Shown: positions 10,541-21,045, counted from the first letter of the stretch. The stretch is 42,001 nt of DNA from Lactobacillus kefiranofaciens (GCF_900103655.1 NZ_FMXC01000019.1:1-42001); one strand, 5' to 3'. A program made the numbers and translations. The notes: a model not told the origin generated them from the letters alone.

Positions 10541-11212
10541 TTAAATCATAATTACAGTTAACACACCACTGACAATAGCTAGGTACATTGGCATCCAAAT
10601 GGTTTGCGTATAAAGATAGCTCCACGCATACAGCATGCCATACACGGCTTCTACTGCTAGCAGCAAGGGCGAACTCTGAAAATTCAACACGCTGAAAATA
10701 ACCCCTGACACGATTATCCCCAAGATTGCTGCCTTTTTGGTATTAGTGCGAAAAGCATAATTAAACAAAAATCCAGTTGCTAAAAATTCATGCAAGATCG
10801 GCAAGATAATTCCTTGAGCCACAATTAGGAACCAAAACATATTGTTTGATTCATTTTTTAAATAAATTAACTCAAAGTCATAATAGCTAATCGCGTGATA
10901 CGCCTGTAGATATGAGAGTGAAATTCGCGTGGCCGTGATTACTAAAGTAAGCAAGACAACTGTCGACATATTGCCCAGCCAAGGCAATTGAAAATCACGC
11001 GAGAAAAAGCGCTGCTCACGATTAAAACGATATATGTAAAAAAGTAAAATCATTGCTGTAATTAGGCCGAATAAAATCAAGTCCCATATACGCAGCGGCG
11101 ACTTCCTGGTGACTAATTTCACTACTGCAAATACCATCACATAGCCGATCAGATAAACTGCATAGCGAATAACATTGCCTTCTCTAGACTGTGGCGTATT
11201 CAAAGCCTTCAC
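10541..11212 (-). CDS. CPBP/Abi-like integral membrane protein, degenerate protease motifs
   Basis: A 223-residue protein with about seven membrane helices whose last three resemble the CPBP (CAAX protease and bacteriocin-processing) fold. In active members motif 1 is EExxxR and motif 2 FxxxH. Here the matching place reads LHEFLATGFL, keeping only one acidic residue and no Arg, and the later FSVLNFQ lacks the His. It is therefore probably not a protease, or not a CPBP member at all. Function unknown; lactobacilli use relatives as bacteriocin immunity proteins, but no bacteriocin gene is nearby. It has its own promoter and follows greA on the same strand. Confidence 0.6.
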   Translation of the reverse strand: MKALNTPQSREGNVIRYAVYLIGYVMVFAVVKLVTRKSPLRIWDLILFGLITAMILLFYIYRFNREQRFFSRDFQLPWLGNMSTVVLLTLVITATRISLSYLQAYHAISYYDFELIYLKNESNNMFWFLIVAQGIILPILHEFLATGFLFNYAFRTNTKKAAILGIIVSGVIFSVLNFQSSPLLLAVEAVYGMLYAWSYLYTQTIWMPMYLAIVSGVLTVIMI

Positions 11213-11244
11213 TCCTAATCTGAATTGTACCCTACAAAACCCAT

Positions 11245-11273
11245 ATTATACCAAAAAAGTACAGCTTATTGAA
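11245..11273 (-). promoter_or_regulatory. Promoter of the CPBP-like gene
   Basis: Minus-strand TTCAAT (11273-11268), a 17-bp spacer and a perfect TATAAT (11250-11245), about 33 nt before the start codon. Confidence 0.55.
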
Positions 11274-11281
11274 TACATAGC

Positions 11282-11743
11282 CTATTTAACAGCTACAATC
11301 GTGACTTGATAGGCACCTGCTGGAGCTTCCACCTGGACCGTAGTACCAGCTTCTTTTTTCATAATGGCTTGACCTAAAGGCGAATCGAAGGAAACTTTCC
11401 CTTCAGCCAGATCAGCTTCCATTCGACCAACAATTTTATATTCTTCAGTTTCATCATCGTCATCAAACTTTAGAACAACGGTTTTGCCTAAATTAACCTT
11501 GCCATCATCTTCAGTCTCAACGATTTCGGCATATTTCAATTGCTTGCCTAAATAACGCAAACGACTTTGCAAGTGGCCTAAGTCCCGTTTAGCTTCCGTA
11601 TATTCCGTATTTTCAGATAAATCACCTAAAGCCCGTGCAGCCTGCAGAATCTTAATTCTTCTTGGCCGATCCTTCTTCAAACGCGCAATTTCATCTTTAA
11701 TTTGTTGATAGCCTTCCGGCGTCATTTTTTGAAAATATACCAT
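11282..11743 (-). CDS. greA: Transcription elongation factor GreA
   Basis: GreA stimulates transcript cleavage by stalled RNA polymerase. The 153-residue protein has the N-terminal coiled coil (residues 5-75) with the acidic tip LGDLSENTEYTEAK that reaches the active site, and the C-terminal FKBP-like domain ending in SPLGQAIM and a terminal beta strand. Lactobacilli often carry more than one greA; which copy this is cannot be told. It is transcribed divergently from hsp20 from a TTAACT/TATAAT promoter. Confidence 0.93.
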   Translation of the reverse strand: MVYFQKMTPEGYQQIKDEIARLKKDRPRRIKILQAARALGDLSENTEYTEAKRDLGHLQSRLRYLGKQLKYAEIVETEDDGKVNLGKTVVLKFDDDDETEEYKIVGRMEADLAEGKVSFDSPLGQAIMKKEAGTTVQVEAPAGAYQVTIVAVK

Positions 11744-11771
11744 AATAATTCACAATCTTCCTTTGATCATT

Positions 11772-11800
11772 ATTATACAAAAGTTATCCACAAGAGTTAA
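11772..11800 (-). promoter_or_regulatory. Promoter of greA
   Basis: Minus-strand TTAACT (11800-11795), 17-bp spacer, TATAAT (11777-11772); the greA ATG follows about 29 nt later. Confidence 0.6.
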
Positions 11801-11830
11801 CCGTTGATTTAATAATCTTTTTATCTTTAT

Positions 11831-11857
11831 TTAACACTATATGCTTCTGAGTGCTAA
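11831..11857 (+). promoter_or_regulatory. CIRCE operator (HrcA binding site)
   Basis: TTAACACTA, nine bases, GAGTGCTAA: the 9-9-9 layout of CIRCE (consensus TTAGCACTC-N9-GAGTGCTAA) with a perfect right half and two mismatches in the left. It lies about 107 nt before the hsp20 ATG and 88 nt before the greA ATG, on the far side of the greA -35 box. HrcA repression of hsp20 is inferred. No direct CtsR heptads (GGTCAAA) were seen. Confidence 0.85.
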
Positions 11858-11964
11858 ATAGTTTAATTTTGCTGACAAACGACTACAATAATCAGTGTAA
11901 GGAAAAAGAGAACGAGTCCTTACGAGATAAGAAAGCAAATAAAAATGAAAGGAAGTTTTGTTAT

Positions 11965-12390
11965 ATGGCAAACGATATTATGAATCGTCGTAATGATATG
12001 ATGGACGCAATGAACGACTGGTTTGGTTTTCCAAGAAATTTCTTTGATGACAGCGAAATTGAAAACATTATGCAATCTGATGTCGCAGAAAACGACAAGG
12101 ACTACATGGTCAAGATTGATATGCCTGGCATGGACAAGAATAATATCAATGTTAGCTACAAAGATGGCGTCTTAAATGTTAGCGGCTCTAGAAAATCATT
12201 TAAGGACACTAGTGACAAAGATCGCAACATTATTCATAAAGAGAGAAGCGAAGGCAGCATCTCAAGAAGCTACAGATTACCAAATGTAGTTGCAACTGAC
12301 ATCCATGCAAAGTATGATAATGGTATATTGACCATCACTTTACCAAAGCAAACTGCTGGCAATAATGGCAATTCTATCCAAATTGATTAA
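11965..12390 (+). CDS. hsp20: Small heat shock protein Hsp20
   Basis: An ATP-independent holdase chaperone of the alpha-crystallin family, 141 residues. The start is ATG 11965 (MANDIMNRR), preceded by AAAGGAAG; the longer open frame upstream is untranslated leader. The alpha-crystallin domain spans about residues 40-130 (YMVKIDMPGMDKNNI, then SRSYRLP and the GILTITLPK motif), followed by a short tail. A CIRCE element upstream points to HrcA control. Confidence 0.95.
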   Translation: MANDIMNRRNDMMDAMNDWFGFPRNFFDDSEIENIMQSDVAENDKDYMVKIDMPGMDKNNINVSYKDGVLNVSGSRKSFKDTSDKDRNIIHKERSEGSISRSYRLPNVVATDIHAKYDNGILTITLPKQTAGNNGNSIQID

Positions 12391-12436
12391 TTTATTAGAT
12401 TATTGCAAGAAATCTAATAAGTGACGGATAAATTCT

Positions 12437-12470
12437 CTAAAGCGAGTTCAGTAATTGAACCTGCTTTTAT
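12437..12470 (+). terminator. Probable terminator after hsp20
   Basis: aaagc..gttca (12439-12450) pairs with tgaac..gcttt (12456-12467) around a 5-nt loop with a 2-nt internal mismatch, followed by a T-rich stretch. A second AT-rich inverted repeat (ttattagatt/aatctaataa) lies just upstream without a T-run. Confidence 0.5.
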
Positions 12471-12529
12471 TTTGGCTTAAAATAGAGTTAATTTAAGAAA
12501 AAATTAAAAAGAATAAAGGAGATTTTTAA

Positions 12530-13846
12530 ATGGCTCATGAATTAACTGTGCAAGAACTAGAAAAGTTCTCTGCTGATTTTAATAAGAATCCTGAAAACCA
12601 AGTCGTTGCTCGTGCCGCTCAACGCAGTGGTGTACTCGAAGCTTCTTATAACGACCGCGTACAAAGCAAATTAACCCGTGTCTTCTCAACTGAATTAGAC
12701 ACCGATAATGTGACCAATCAAAAGCACTCAGGTCGTTGCTGGGAATTCGCAACCTTAAATGTTTTGCGCCACGCTTTTGGCAAAAAGTACAAGGCTAAGA
12801 ACTTCACCTTCTCACAAGCTTACAACTTCTTCTGGGACAAGATTGAACGGGCCAACATGTTCTACAACAGAATCTTGGCTAGTGCCAATATGCCACTTGA
12901 CTCACGTCAAGTTAAGACTGATTTGGATTTTGCTGGTACTGACGGTGGTCAATTCCAAATGGCCGCAGCCTTAGTAGAAAAATACGGTGTTGTTCCTTCA
13001 TACGCAATGCCTGAAACCTTCAACACTAATGATACGACTGGTTTTGCGACTGCTTTGGGCGACAAATTAAAGAAAGATGCTTTAGTATTGCGTGAATTAA
13101 AACAATACGGCAAGGAAGACGAAATCAAGAAAACTCGTGAAAAATTCTTGAGCCAAGTTTACCAAATGACCGCCATTGCCGTTGGTGAACCACCTAAGAA
13201 GTTTGACCTAGAATATCGTGATGACGATAAGAAGTATCACTTAGACAAGAACCTGACCCCATTAGAATTCTTGCACAAGTACTTAGGCGACGTTGACTTT
13301 GACGACTACGTTGTTTTAACCAACGCACCTGATCACGAATATGACAAGCTCTATGGTCTTCCAGCAGAAGACAACATTGCTGGTTCAATCAGAATCAAGC
13401 TGTTAAACGTACCAATGGAATACTTATCATCAGCTGCCATTGCTCAATTAAAAGATGGTGAAGCTGTTTGGTTTGGTAACGATGTGCTTCGTCAAATGAA
13501 CCGGAAGAGCGGCTATCTTGATACTAACCTTTACAAGTTAGATGACTTGTTTGGTGTTGATCTTCAGATGTCTAAGGCTGACAGATTAAGAACCGGTGTG
13601 GGTCAAGTTTCTCATGCCATGACTTTAGTTGGTGTTGATGAAGATAACGGTGATGTTCGTCAATGGAAGGTTGAAAACTCATGGGGTGACAAGTCTGGTG
13701 CTAAAGGCTTCTACGTCATGAATAATGACTGGTTCAAGGACTATGTTTACGAAGTTGTTGTTCACAAGAAGTACTTGACTAAGAAGCAACAAGAACTTGC
13801 GGAAGGTCCAATTACTGACTTGCCTGCTTGGGATTCATTAGCTTAA
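12530..13846 (+). CDS. pepE: C1B-family thiol peptidase, PepE type
   Basis: A 438-residue cytoplasmic cysteine peptidase of the bleomycin-hydrolase/PepC family that breaks down imported peptides. The catalytic triad is visible: Cys70 in SGRCWEF, His362 in VSHAMTLVGV and Asn383 in KVENSWG. The length and the C-terminal AWDSLA match the endopeptidase PepE known from L. helveticus, to which I recall close similarity; a PepC-type aminopeptidase would be about 449 residues with a different C-terminal arm. SD AAAGGAG precedes the ATG. Monocistronic, with its own leader and a strong terminator. A paralogue lies at 23557-24870. Confidence 0.9.
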   Translation: MAHELTVQELEKFSADFNKNPENQVVARAAQRSGVLEASYNDRVQSKLTRVFSTELDTDNVTNQKHSGRCWEFATLNVLRHAFGKKYKAKNFTFSQAYNFFWDKIERANMFYNRILASANMPLDSRQVKTDLDFAGTDGGQFQMAAALVEKYGVVPSYAMPETFNTNDTTGFATALGDKLKKDALVLRELKQYGKEDEIKKTREKFLSQVYQMTAIAVGEPPKKFDLEYRDDDKKYHLDKNLTPLEFLHKYLGDVDFDDYVVLTNAPDHEYDKLYGLPAEDNIAGSIRIKLLNVPMEYLSSAAIAQLKDGEAVWFGNDVLRQMNRKSGYLDTNLYKLDDLFGVDLQMSKADRLRTGVGQVSHAMTLVGVDEDNGDVRQWKVENSWGDKSGAKGFYVMNNDWFKDYVYEVVVHKKYLTKKQQELAEGPITDLPAWDSLA

Positions 13847-13868
13847 GCTTAATAATAAAAAGCAAATT

Positions 13869-13910
13869 AAAAGACTTAATTAGTGTTCAAATCACTGAAT
13901 TAAGTCTTTT
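13869..13910. terminator. Bidirectional terminator between pepE and oppF
   Basis: aaaagacttaatt (13869-13881) pairs with aattaagtctttt (13898-13910), 13 bp, and is flanked by T on the plus side and A on the minus side. It serves both convergent genes. Confidence 0.85.
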
Positions 13911-13927
13911 TCTTTATGTTTTAATTT

Positions 13928-14869
13928 CTACTCGTAACTAGCAGCTACTTCTTCATAATGCTGTACTTCATCTTCACTACAACGAACAAAATGTCCGGGA
14001 CGGATTTCATGCATGCTACGTTCTTTACCGTCCATTTCTTCTTTTTGAGCATCATATGGAATTCGTGTTCTTGAGCGTTCAATTTCTGGATCAGGGATTG
14101 GTACTGCAGAAATTAAACTCTTCGTATAATCATGCAATGGCCGGTCATAAACATCATCGGCCGGACCAACTTCAAGCAACTTACCATAGTGCATAACCCC
14201 AATTCGATCAGAAATAAATTTAACCATCGACAAGTCATGCGCGATAAATAAGTAAGTTAAATTACGCTTCTTTTGCAATTCAATCATCAAGTTAACTACT
14301 TGTGCCTGAATTGAAACGTCCAAAGCAGAAATTGGCTCATCAGCTACGATAAACTTAGGCTCTACCGCTAACACACGAGCAATTCCGATTCTTTGCCGCT
14401 GACCACCTGAGAATTCATGTGGGAAACGACTAGCATGGCTTTTATTCAAACCAACCGTTTCCAGCAGCTCTTCTACTCGCTTACTTCTTTCTTCCTTGTT
14501 ATTGACTAAATGGTGAATGTCTAACCCTTCAGCGATAATATCTTCAACGGTCATTCTAGGATTAAGTGAAGCATATGGATCCTGAAAAATCATTTGGGCA
14601 TCCCTAGTAAAAGCAAGTTTATCTGCCCTACTTTTTAAATTTTCTACGTTCTTACCTTCAAAAATAATCTCACCGCTAGTTGGCTTATACAATTGTAAAA
14701 TTGAACGACCGGTAGTGGTTTTACCTGATCCTGATTCACCTACTAGTCCAAAGGTTTCACCTTCATAGATATCAAAACTGACATCGTCTACAGCCTTGGT
14801 AACATTACGGCCATTTTTAAAGTATTGTTTTAGATGTTTTACTTCCAAAATTTTCTTTTGTTCTGGCAT
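13928..14869 (-). CDS. oppF: Oligopeptide ABC transporter ATP-binding protein OppF
   Basis: One of the two ATPases driving oligopeptide import. The 313-residue protein has Walker [10 protein letters not shown] near residues 43-51, signature FSGGQRQR, Walker B FIVADEP and the switch His in FIAHD, followed by the C-terminal oligo_HPY segment ([11 protein letters not shown]) typical of Opp/Dpp ATPases. Its last part includes a Cys (FVRCSED); lone cysteines here are common in Fe-S-bearing relatives, but no full cluster motif is seen. Last gene of oppBCDF, 20 bp after oppD, ending at a shared terminator. Confidence 0.95.
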   Translation of the reverse strand: MPEQKKILEVKHLKQYFKNGRNVTKAVDDVSFDIYEGETFGLVGESGSGKTTTGRSILQLYKPTSGEIIFEGKNVENLKSRADKLAFTRDAQMIFQDPYASLNPRMTVEDIIAEGLDIHHLVNNKEERSKRVEELLETVGLNKSHASRFPHEFSGGQRQRIGIARVLAVEPKFIVADEPISALDVSIQAQVVNLMIELQKKRNLTYLFIAHDLSMVKFISDRIGVMHYGKLLEVGPADDVYDRPLHDYTKSLISAVPIPDPEIERSRTRIPYDAQKEEMDGKERSMHEIRPGHFVRCSEDEVQHYEEVAASYE

Positions 14870-14889
14870 AAAAATCTCCTTTGCTGCGA

Positions 14890-15945
14890 CTATTCAGTCT
14901 TTATCAATTCATCTAGTTTCATTGAATCATATTTCTTCCAACGTCTTTGAATTTCTGCTGGTGGCTCAACTTTAGGCGCACCTGGGGCAAGCAACCACGT
15001 TGCTGCATAATGCGTATTAGTTACTTTGAAGAATGGTGGCTTTTGCTCAACATCAATTTTCATAGCATATTTATTTCTCGGAGCAAAGGGATCTCCCTTA
15101 GGCGGATCAAGCAAGTTAGGCGGCGTCCCTGGAATTGATTCCAAAGTATCACTATCAAGAGTAGGCATAGAATTAATCAAGCCCCAAGTATATGGATGTT
15201 GCGGATCATAAAAGATTTCATCTACGCTGCCGAATTCCAAAAATTCGCCAGCATACATTACAGCTACTCGGTCTGCCATTCCAGCAACCACACCCAAATC
15301 ATGCGTAATGAAAATAATTGAGGTCTTAACCCGCTTTTGCAAATCTTTCATTAAGTCCAAAATTTCTGCTTGAACAGTTACGTCTAAAGCGGTAGTTGGC
15401 TCATCAGCCAATAAAATTTCTGGCTCACAAATCAAGGCAATTGCGATCACGATTCTTTGTCTCATCCCACCTGAGAACTGGTGAGGATACTCATTGATTC
15501 GTTCCTCAGCGTTAGGAATCCCAACTGCCTTCATCATTTCCAAAGCCTTTGCCCAAGCCTTCTTTTTGGAAACACCTTTATGCTTAATTAACGGTTCAGC
15601 AATTTGTTGACCAATTTTCATCGTAGGGTCAAGTGAAGTCATTGGATCCTGAAAAATCATTGAGATTTCATTACCCCGAATTTTTTGCATTTCTTTTTCA
15701 GGCAAATCTAGCAAATTCTTACCATGAAAATTAATCTCACCACCCTCAATTTGGGCATTTCTAGCTAAAAGCCCAATAATACTACGGGTAGTAACTGATT
15801 TCCCTGAACCTGATTCGCCTACAATGGCTAACGTTTCACCTTTATTTAAGTGAAAGGACACATCACGAATTGCCTTAACCTCACCAGCGTAAGTGTGAAA
15901 ATCAATTTTTAAATTTTTAACATCTAAAACTCTTTCTTCTGGCAT
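14890..15945 (-). CDS. oppD: Oligopeptide ABC transporter ATP-binding protein OppD
   Basis: Second Opp ATPase, 351 residues. Walker A GESGSGKS near residues 38-45, signature FSGGMRQR, Walker B ILLADEP, and the C-terminal extension with the SMPTLDS and SIPGTPPNLLDPP stretch that marks OppD/DppD proteins. It would pair with OppF under OppB/OppC. Fifteen bp separate it from oppC upstream. Confidence 0.95.
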   Translation of the reverse strand: MPEERVLDVKNLKIDFHTYAGEVKAIRDVSFHLNKGETLAIVGESGSGKSVTTRSIIGLLARNAQIEGGEINFHGKNLLDLPEKEMQKIRGNEISMIFQDPMTSLDPTMKIGQQIAEPLIKHKGVSKKKAWAKALEMMKAVGIPNAEERINEYPHQFSGGMRQRIVIAIALICEPEILLADEPTTALDVTVQAEILDLMKDLQKRVKTSIIFITHDLGVVAGMADRVAVMYAGEFLEFGSVDEIFYDPQHPYTWGLINSMPTLDSDTLESIPGTPPNLLDPPKGDPFAPRNKYAMKIDVEQKPPFFKVTNTHYAATWLLAPGAPKVEPPAEIQRRWKKYDSMKLDELIKTE

Positions 15946-15960
15946 TTAGGTTAGTCCTTT

Positions 15961-16992
15961 CTATCTTTGTCCTCTTGGGTCAAAGGCATCACGTAAACCA
16001 TCACCCAACAAGTTAAAGGCAATCATTAAGATACATAAAACGATTGCTGGGTACCACATTTGGTATGGTAAGAATTGGAAATTCTTTTGTCCTTCGTTAA
16101 GCAAGACACCCAATGAAGTTTCTGGAGCTGAAATACCGATACCAATGAAACTTAAGAAAGCTTCGAAGAAGATGGCCGTTGGAATAGTATACATCGTTTG
16201 AATGATAATAATACTTGAAAGGTTCGGAACCAAGTGTTTCCAAGCGATCTTCCAGGGTGATTCACCCAAAGAACGGGCAGCTAAAACGTATTCTTCATTC
16301 TTCAAACTCAAGGTCTCTGCTCTGACCTGCCGCGCCATCGTTGTCCAACTAGAAATTGCAATAGCCAAAATGATTGAGGTAATCCCTGGCTTCAATTTAA
16401 CCAACATCAAAACTACAATAATCAAGTTAGGTACGGAGGAGATAATTTCGATAATCCGTTGCATCACGTTATCGACTCCCCCGCCTTTCCAGCCGGACAC
16501 TATTCCGTACATAACCCCGATAGTTAAGTCAAACAAGGCAGCAACTAAGGCAACAATTAAAGAAATCTTAGTACCATAAATAATTCTCTGACCCAGCGAA
16601 CGACCTAAGTAGTCAGTCCCGGCTAAAAAGTATTTGTCTTTAGGAACATTATTTTCGGCATAGGCATCAACCCATTTACCATTTTGCTTAATCTTACCGT
16701 TCAAGCCATTAACTGCACTCAAGCCTGGCACTTTTGCTGGCAAATTGGCGTATTGCGGATGTGATTTAACCAGGGTACTTTTATTGATGAATGGTGTCGA
16801 ACCGAAAGCGACTACAATCATCAAGATAACGATAATTGCAGAAATGACTGCGGCTTTTCTTTGTTTAAAACGAAGCCAAACGTTTTGTCCAAATGATAAT
16901 GATGGGCCCGCAATATTTTCGTTATCTTGAGCTTCATCTTTTGGTAAAGGTTCAAAGGCATCTGCCGGAAGGGTTAAATTTTCTTCAGTCAT
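15961..16992 (-). CDS. oppC: Oligopeptide ABC transporter permease OppC
   Basis: Membrane permease, 343 residues. A roughly 35-residue cytoplasmic N-tail (acidic, PLPKDEAQDNE) leads to the first helix, then a periplasm-facing linker (about 70-130), and five more helices carrying the binding-protein-dependent permease domain with its EAA loop (ARSLGESPWKIAWKHLVPN). C-terminus LGDGLRDAFDPRGQR is typical of OppC. Nine bp after oppB. Confidence 0.95.
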   Translation of the reverse strand: MTEENLTLPADAFEPLPKDEAQDNENIAGPSLSFGQNVWLRFKQRKAAVISAIIVILMIVVAFGSTPFINKSTLVKSHPQYANLPAKVPGLSAVNGLNGKIKQNGKWVDAYAENNVPKDKYFLAGTDYLGRSLGQRIIYGTKISLIVALVAALFDLTIGVMYGIVSGWKGGGVDNVMQRIIEIISSVPNLIIVVLMLVKLKPGITSIILAIAISSWTTMARQVRAETLSLKNEEYVLAARSLGESPWKIAWKHLVPNLSSIIIIQTMYTIPTAIFFEAFLSFIGIGISAPETSLGVLLNEGQKNFQFLPYQMWYPAIVLCILMIAFNLLGDGLRDAFDPRGQR

Positions 16993-17000
16993 ATCGTCTT

Positions 17001-17930
17001 CTAAGCCTCGCTTTCATCTAATCTAATTCTTGGATCAATCAATCCGTAAACTATATCGGTAATCAACAAAATGACAATTAATCCAATACAGTAGACCATC
17101 GTAATTCCCATGATCGTTGGATAATCATTGGTCAAAATTGACTTAACGAATTGTTCACCGATTCCAGGAATATTAAAGATATTTTCAATAACCATTGAAC
17201 CAGTCATTAAGGCTACTGCATAAGGTCCGATTAAAGTAACTAAAGGAATCATCGAATTACGCATTGCGTGCTTTCTAATTACTTCGGTCTTGCTTAAACC
17301 TTTAGCCTTACCCAATTCGATGTAGTCACTACTTAAGTTATCGACCATACTAGTCCTGATAAACCGTGCTGTTTCCGCAAATGGCCCTACCGAAAGAGCA
17401 ATTGTTGGCATAATTGTTTGAGAGAACTGTCCCCAACCAGCTAAAGGGAACCAGCCTAATTTAAGACCAATATAATATTGAAGCAATACGGCTAAAACGA
17501 AGTTAGGAACTGACTTACCAATAATTGAAATTACGGTAGCAGTTGAATCAGCCCAGGTACCTTGCTTAACAGCGGCAATTGCACCAACAATCACGCCGAG
17601 GACCACCCCAAGAATTAATGCTTGCAGCCCCAATTGAACCGAAGCACCCAAACGAGCACCAATCAACGAAGCTACGGGTTGATTGCTATATTGGAATGAA
17701 GTACCAAAGTCGCCATGCAGCATCCCAGCAATGTAGATCAAGTATTGTTCCCAAACTGGTTTATTCAAACCATATTGTTCGTTCATAATATGTTGCTGAG
17801 TTAATGTCATCTTCGCTTCGTTAGCATAAGGTGAACCAGGCATTGACTTCATTAGAAAGAAAGTCACCGTGGCTACAATAAACAAAGTGAGGATCATGTA
17901 AAATATACGTTTTAATAGGTATCTAGCCAT
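17001..17930 (-). CDS. oppB: Oligopeptide ABC transporter permease OppB
   Basis: Membrane permease, 309 residues and six helices. The N-terminal helix RYLLKRIFYMILTLF, the FLMKSMPGSP loop and the EAA region (KAKGLSKTEVIRKHAMRNS) are standard OppB features, as is the YGLIDPRIR end. First gene of oppBCDF, preceded by its own TATAAT box and separated from guaB by a terminator, so oppBCDF can be expressed apart from the oppA genes. Confidence 0.95.
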   Translation of the reverse strand: MARYLLKRIFYMILTLFIVATVTFFLMKSMPGSPYANEAKMTLTQQHIMNEQYGLNKPVWEQYLIYIAGMLHGDFGTSFQYSNQPVASLIGARLGASVQLGLQALILGVVLGVIVGAIAAVKQGTWADSTATVISIIGKSVPNFVLAVLLQYYIGLKLGWFPLAGWGQFSQTIMPTIALSVGPFAETARFIRTSMVDNLSSDYIELGKAKGLSKTEVIRKHAMRNSMIPLVTLIGPYAVALMTGSMVIENIFNIPGIGEQFVKSILTNDYPTIMGITMVYCIGLIVILLITDIVYGLIDPRIRLDESEA

Positions 17931-17986
17931 ATTAATTGCTCCCTCATTTTCCTTTTGTTTTATATTCTAATTTTAATGTTGCTTTA

Positions 17987-17992
17987 ATTATA
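17987..17992 (-). promoter_or_regulatory. -10 box of oppBCDF
   Basis: A perfect TATAAT on the minus strand 57 nt before oppB. No good -35 hexamer is seen at 16-18 bp, so strength or activator need is unknown. Confidence 0.4.
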
Positions 17993-18034
17993 CCAAAAGA
18001 TTAAAAAATATCTAGTCTAAAGCAAATAAAAATT

Positions 18035-18074
18035 AAAAAATAAGAGAAAAGTTTGATCTTCCCTCTTATTTTTT
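18035..18074. terminator. Terminator after guaB
   Basis: aaaaaataagag (18035-18046) pairs with ctcttatttttt (18063-18074). On the minus strand the stem ends in a T-run, stopping the guaB transcript before oppB; it is symmetric and may act both ways. Confidence 0.75.
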
Positions 18075-18098
18075 AATTAAATTATATGTGTATTGCTT

Positions 18099-19256
<1,158 letters not shown>

Positions 19257-19318
19257 TCATTCAAAAAATTTATTAGCTATACTTTACTAGCAAAGCAACT
19301 ATTTTTCAAGGAAAAATT

Positions 19319-19351
19319 AAAAAGCAGACTGATTTTTTCAGCCTGCTTTTC
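19319..19351 (-). terminator. Terminator after oppA
   Basis: Minus-strand stem GCAGGCTGA (19347-19339) with TCAGTCTGC (19332-19324), one mismatch, followed by TTTTT. It separates oppA from guaB. Confidence 0.75.
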
Positions 19352-19391
19352 ACTTAAGAGAGGAGATTCATGAATGATTAATTGTTGTTTA

Positions 19392-21026
19392 TTAGTTTTC
19401 GACATAAGCTTCTTTGAAGTTGTATGGAGCACCAGCACCGTTGTAAACCACGTTTTTAACGCTGGAGCGAACCATCCAAGCTTCTTCTGGGTGATACAAA
19501 GGAGTAACGCCTTGCGTATCAATAATTCTTTGTTCAGCCTTAACTAAACTGTCCCAACGCTTAGCCTCACTTGGAGTTACCTTAGATTCTGCAACAAGCT
19601 TATCATAAGTAGAATCTGAGTACTTTTCCCAATTTTGAAAATTATGAGTCATATTCAAGTCTAAGAATGAAATTGGATCTGAGAAGTCGGCGGTCCAACC
19701 CATAAGGAAGACATCGTAATCGCCATTACCTGCGTGACCCAAAGCAGTCTTCTTCGGAATGCTTTGAACCTTGACGTCAACACCCTTTAGGGCTGATTCA
19801 ATTGCACTCTGCAAGAATTCGCCGCCCTTCTTAGAAGCATCGTCATCGTAAGTCAAGATAGCGAAGCTGCACTCACTCTTGGTACCTAATTCCTTTTGGG
19901 CTTTCTTCCAGTATGCTTGAGCCTGCTGCTTATTGTAAGTGTTGAACTTCTTAGTAGCAGTTCCTCTTACTAGGTCAGTGTAGTCTTTACCATTAACTTC
20001 TGTCATGTTTTCTGGAGAAAGAGTGTCTGCAGGTTCTGCGGCCCCACCAACGGAATTAGCCAATTCTTTCCGGTTAACTGCTAGAGAAATAGCCTTTCTG
20101 AAGTTTTCATTGCTAAATGGCTTCTTCTTTTGGTCCATCTCTAAGTAAATAGTTGAAGCAGTCTTTCTCAAGGTATAGCCCTTTTGGTGCTTTAACTGCT
20201 TAGAAGCTTGCGGGCCAAGCAAGGCTGCATCCAACTTGCCTGCTTGGTACAGGTTGTAGTCAGTTGAAGGCGTCTTTTGGACGCTGAAGTTAATCGTATC
20301 GAGTTTTACGTTCTTCTTATCCCAGTAATGCTTGTTCTTCTGCAATTTCCAAGAGAGGTTGGAACCAGTCCAGCCTTTTTGGACAAATGGTCCATTATAA
20401 ACCGTCGTCTTAGAAGAAGTACCATAGCTCTTGCCGTATTTCTCCACCGTCTTTTGGTTTTGTGGGAAGAATAATGGGAAGCCCATCAACAGCTTGAAAT
20501 ATGGAATTCGCTTATCCAAAGTGACAACCAGCTTATCTTTACCTATAGCCTTGACGCCTAGCGTAGTTGGCTTCTTCTTGCCAGCCACGATGGCATCCGC
20601 GTTTTTCACGCCTGAGAACAAGTATGAATATTGCGAACCTGTATTTGGGGTAACCGTTCTGCGCCAGGAATAAACGAAATCCTGGGCAGTTACGGGATCA
20701 CCATTTGACCACTTATCATTTTGACGCAAGATGAAGGTCCAAGTCTTGCCATCCTTACTGGTAGTTGTCTTAGTAGCTAGGCCTGGCTTGACCTTAGCAT
20801 TTTTACCCAGACGATACAGACCCTCCATCGTATTGTTCAACTGGGTAAAACTTGTCGCATCAGTAACCTTAGACAAGTCCATTCCTTCAATTTCAGTTTT
20901 ATCCATCCAGTTTAATGTCTTTTTAGTGCCACTGGATGAACTATTGCTATTATTGCCACAAGCAGCTAATGTTCCTGCAGCCACAACTGTTACGCTAGCA
21001 GCCATCAATTTATGAAATTTATTCAT
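19392..21026 (-). CDS. oppA: Oligopeptide-binding lipoprotein OppA (copy 1)
   Basis: Surface-anchored receptor (SBP_bac_5 family, 544 residues) that feeds peptides to OppBCDF. The lipobox is LAAC (cleavage before Cys23), followed by a Ser/Asn-rich linker and the binding fold with NDKWSNGDPVTAQDFVYSW near residues 100-120, characteristic of the family. It is closely related to the adjacent copy at 21102, with stretches of near-identical DNA. SD AAGGGGG. A terminator lies between the copies, so this gene depends on read-through or a weak local promoter. Confidence 0.94.
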   Translation of the reverse strand: MNKFHKLMAASVTVVAAGTLAACGNNSNSSSSGTKKTLNWMDKTEIEGMDLSKVTDATSFTQLNNTMEGLYRLGKNAKVKPGLATKTTTSKDGKTWTFILRQNDKWSNGDPVTAQDFVYSWRRTVTPNTGSQYSYLFSGVKNADAIVAGKKKPTTLGVKAIGKDKLVVTLDKRIPYFKLLMGFPLFFPQNQKTVEKYGKSYGTSSKTTVYNGPFVQKGWTGSNLSWKLQKNKHYWDKKNVKLDTINFSVQKTPSTDYNLYQAGKLDAALLGPQASKQLKHQKGYTLRKTASTIYLEMDQKKKPFSNENFRKAISLAVNRKELANSVGGAAEPADTLSPENMTEVNGKDYTDLVRGTATKKFNTYNKQQAQAYWKKAQKELGTKSECSFAILTYDDDASKKGGEFLQSAIESALKGVDVKVQSIPKKTALGHAGNGDYDVFLMGWTADFSDPISFLDLNMTHNFQNWEKYSDSTYDKLVAESKVTPSEAKRWDSLVKAEQRIIDTQGVTPLYHPEEAWMVRSSVKNVVYNGAGAPYNFKEAYVEN

Positions 21027-21045
21027 TTTAATACCCCCTTGGGTG

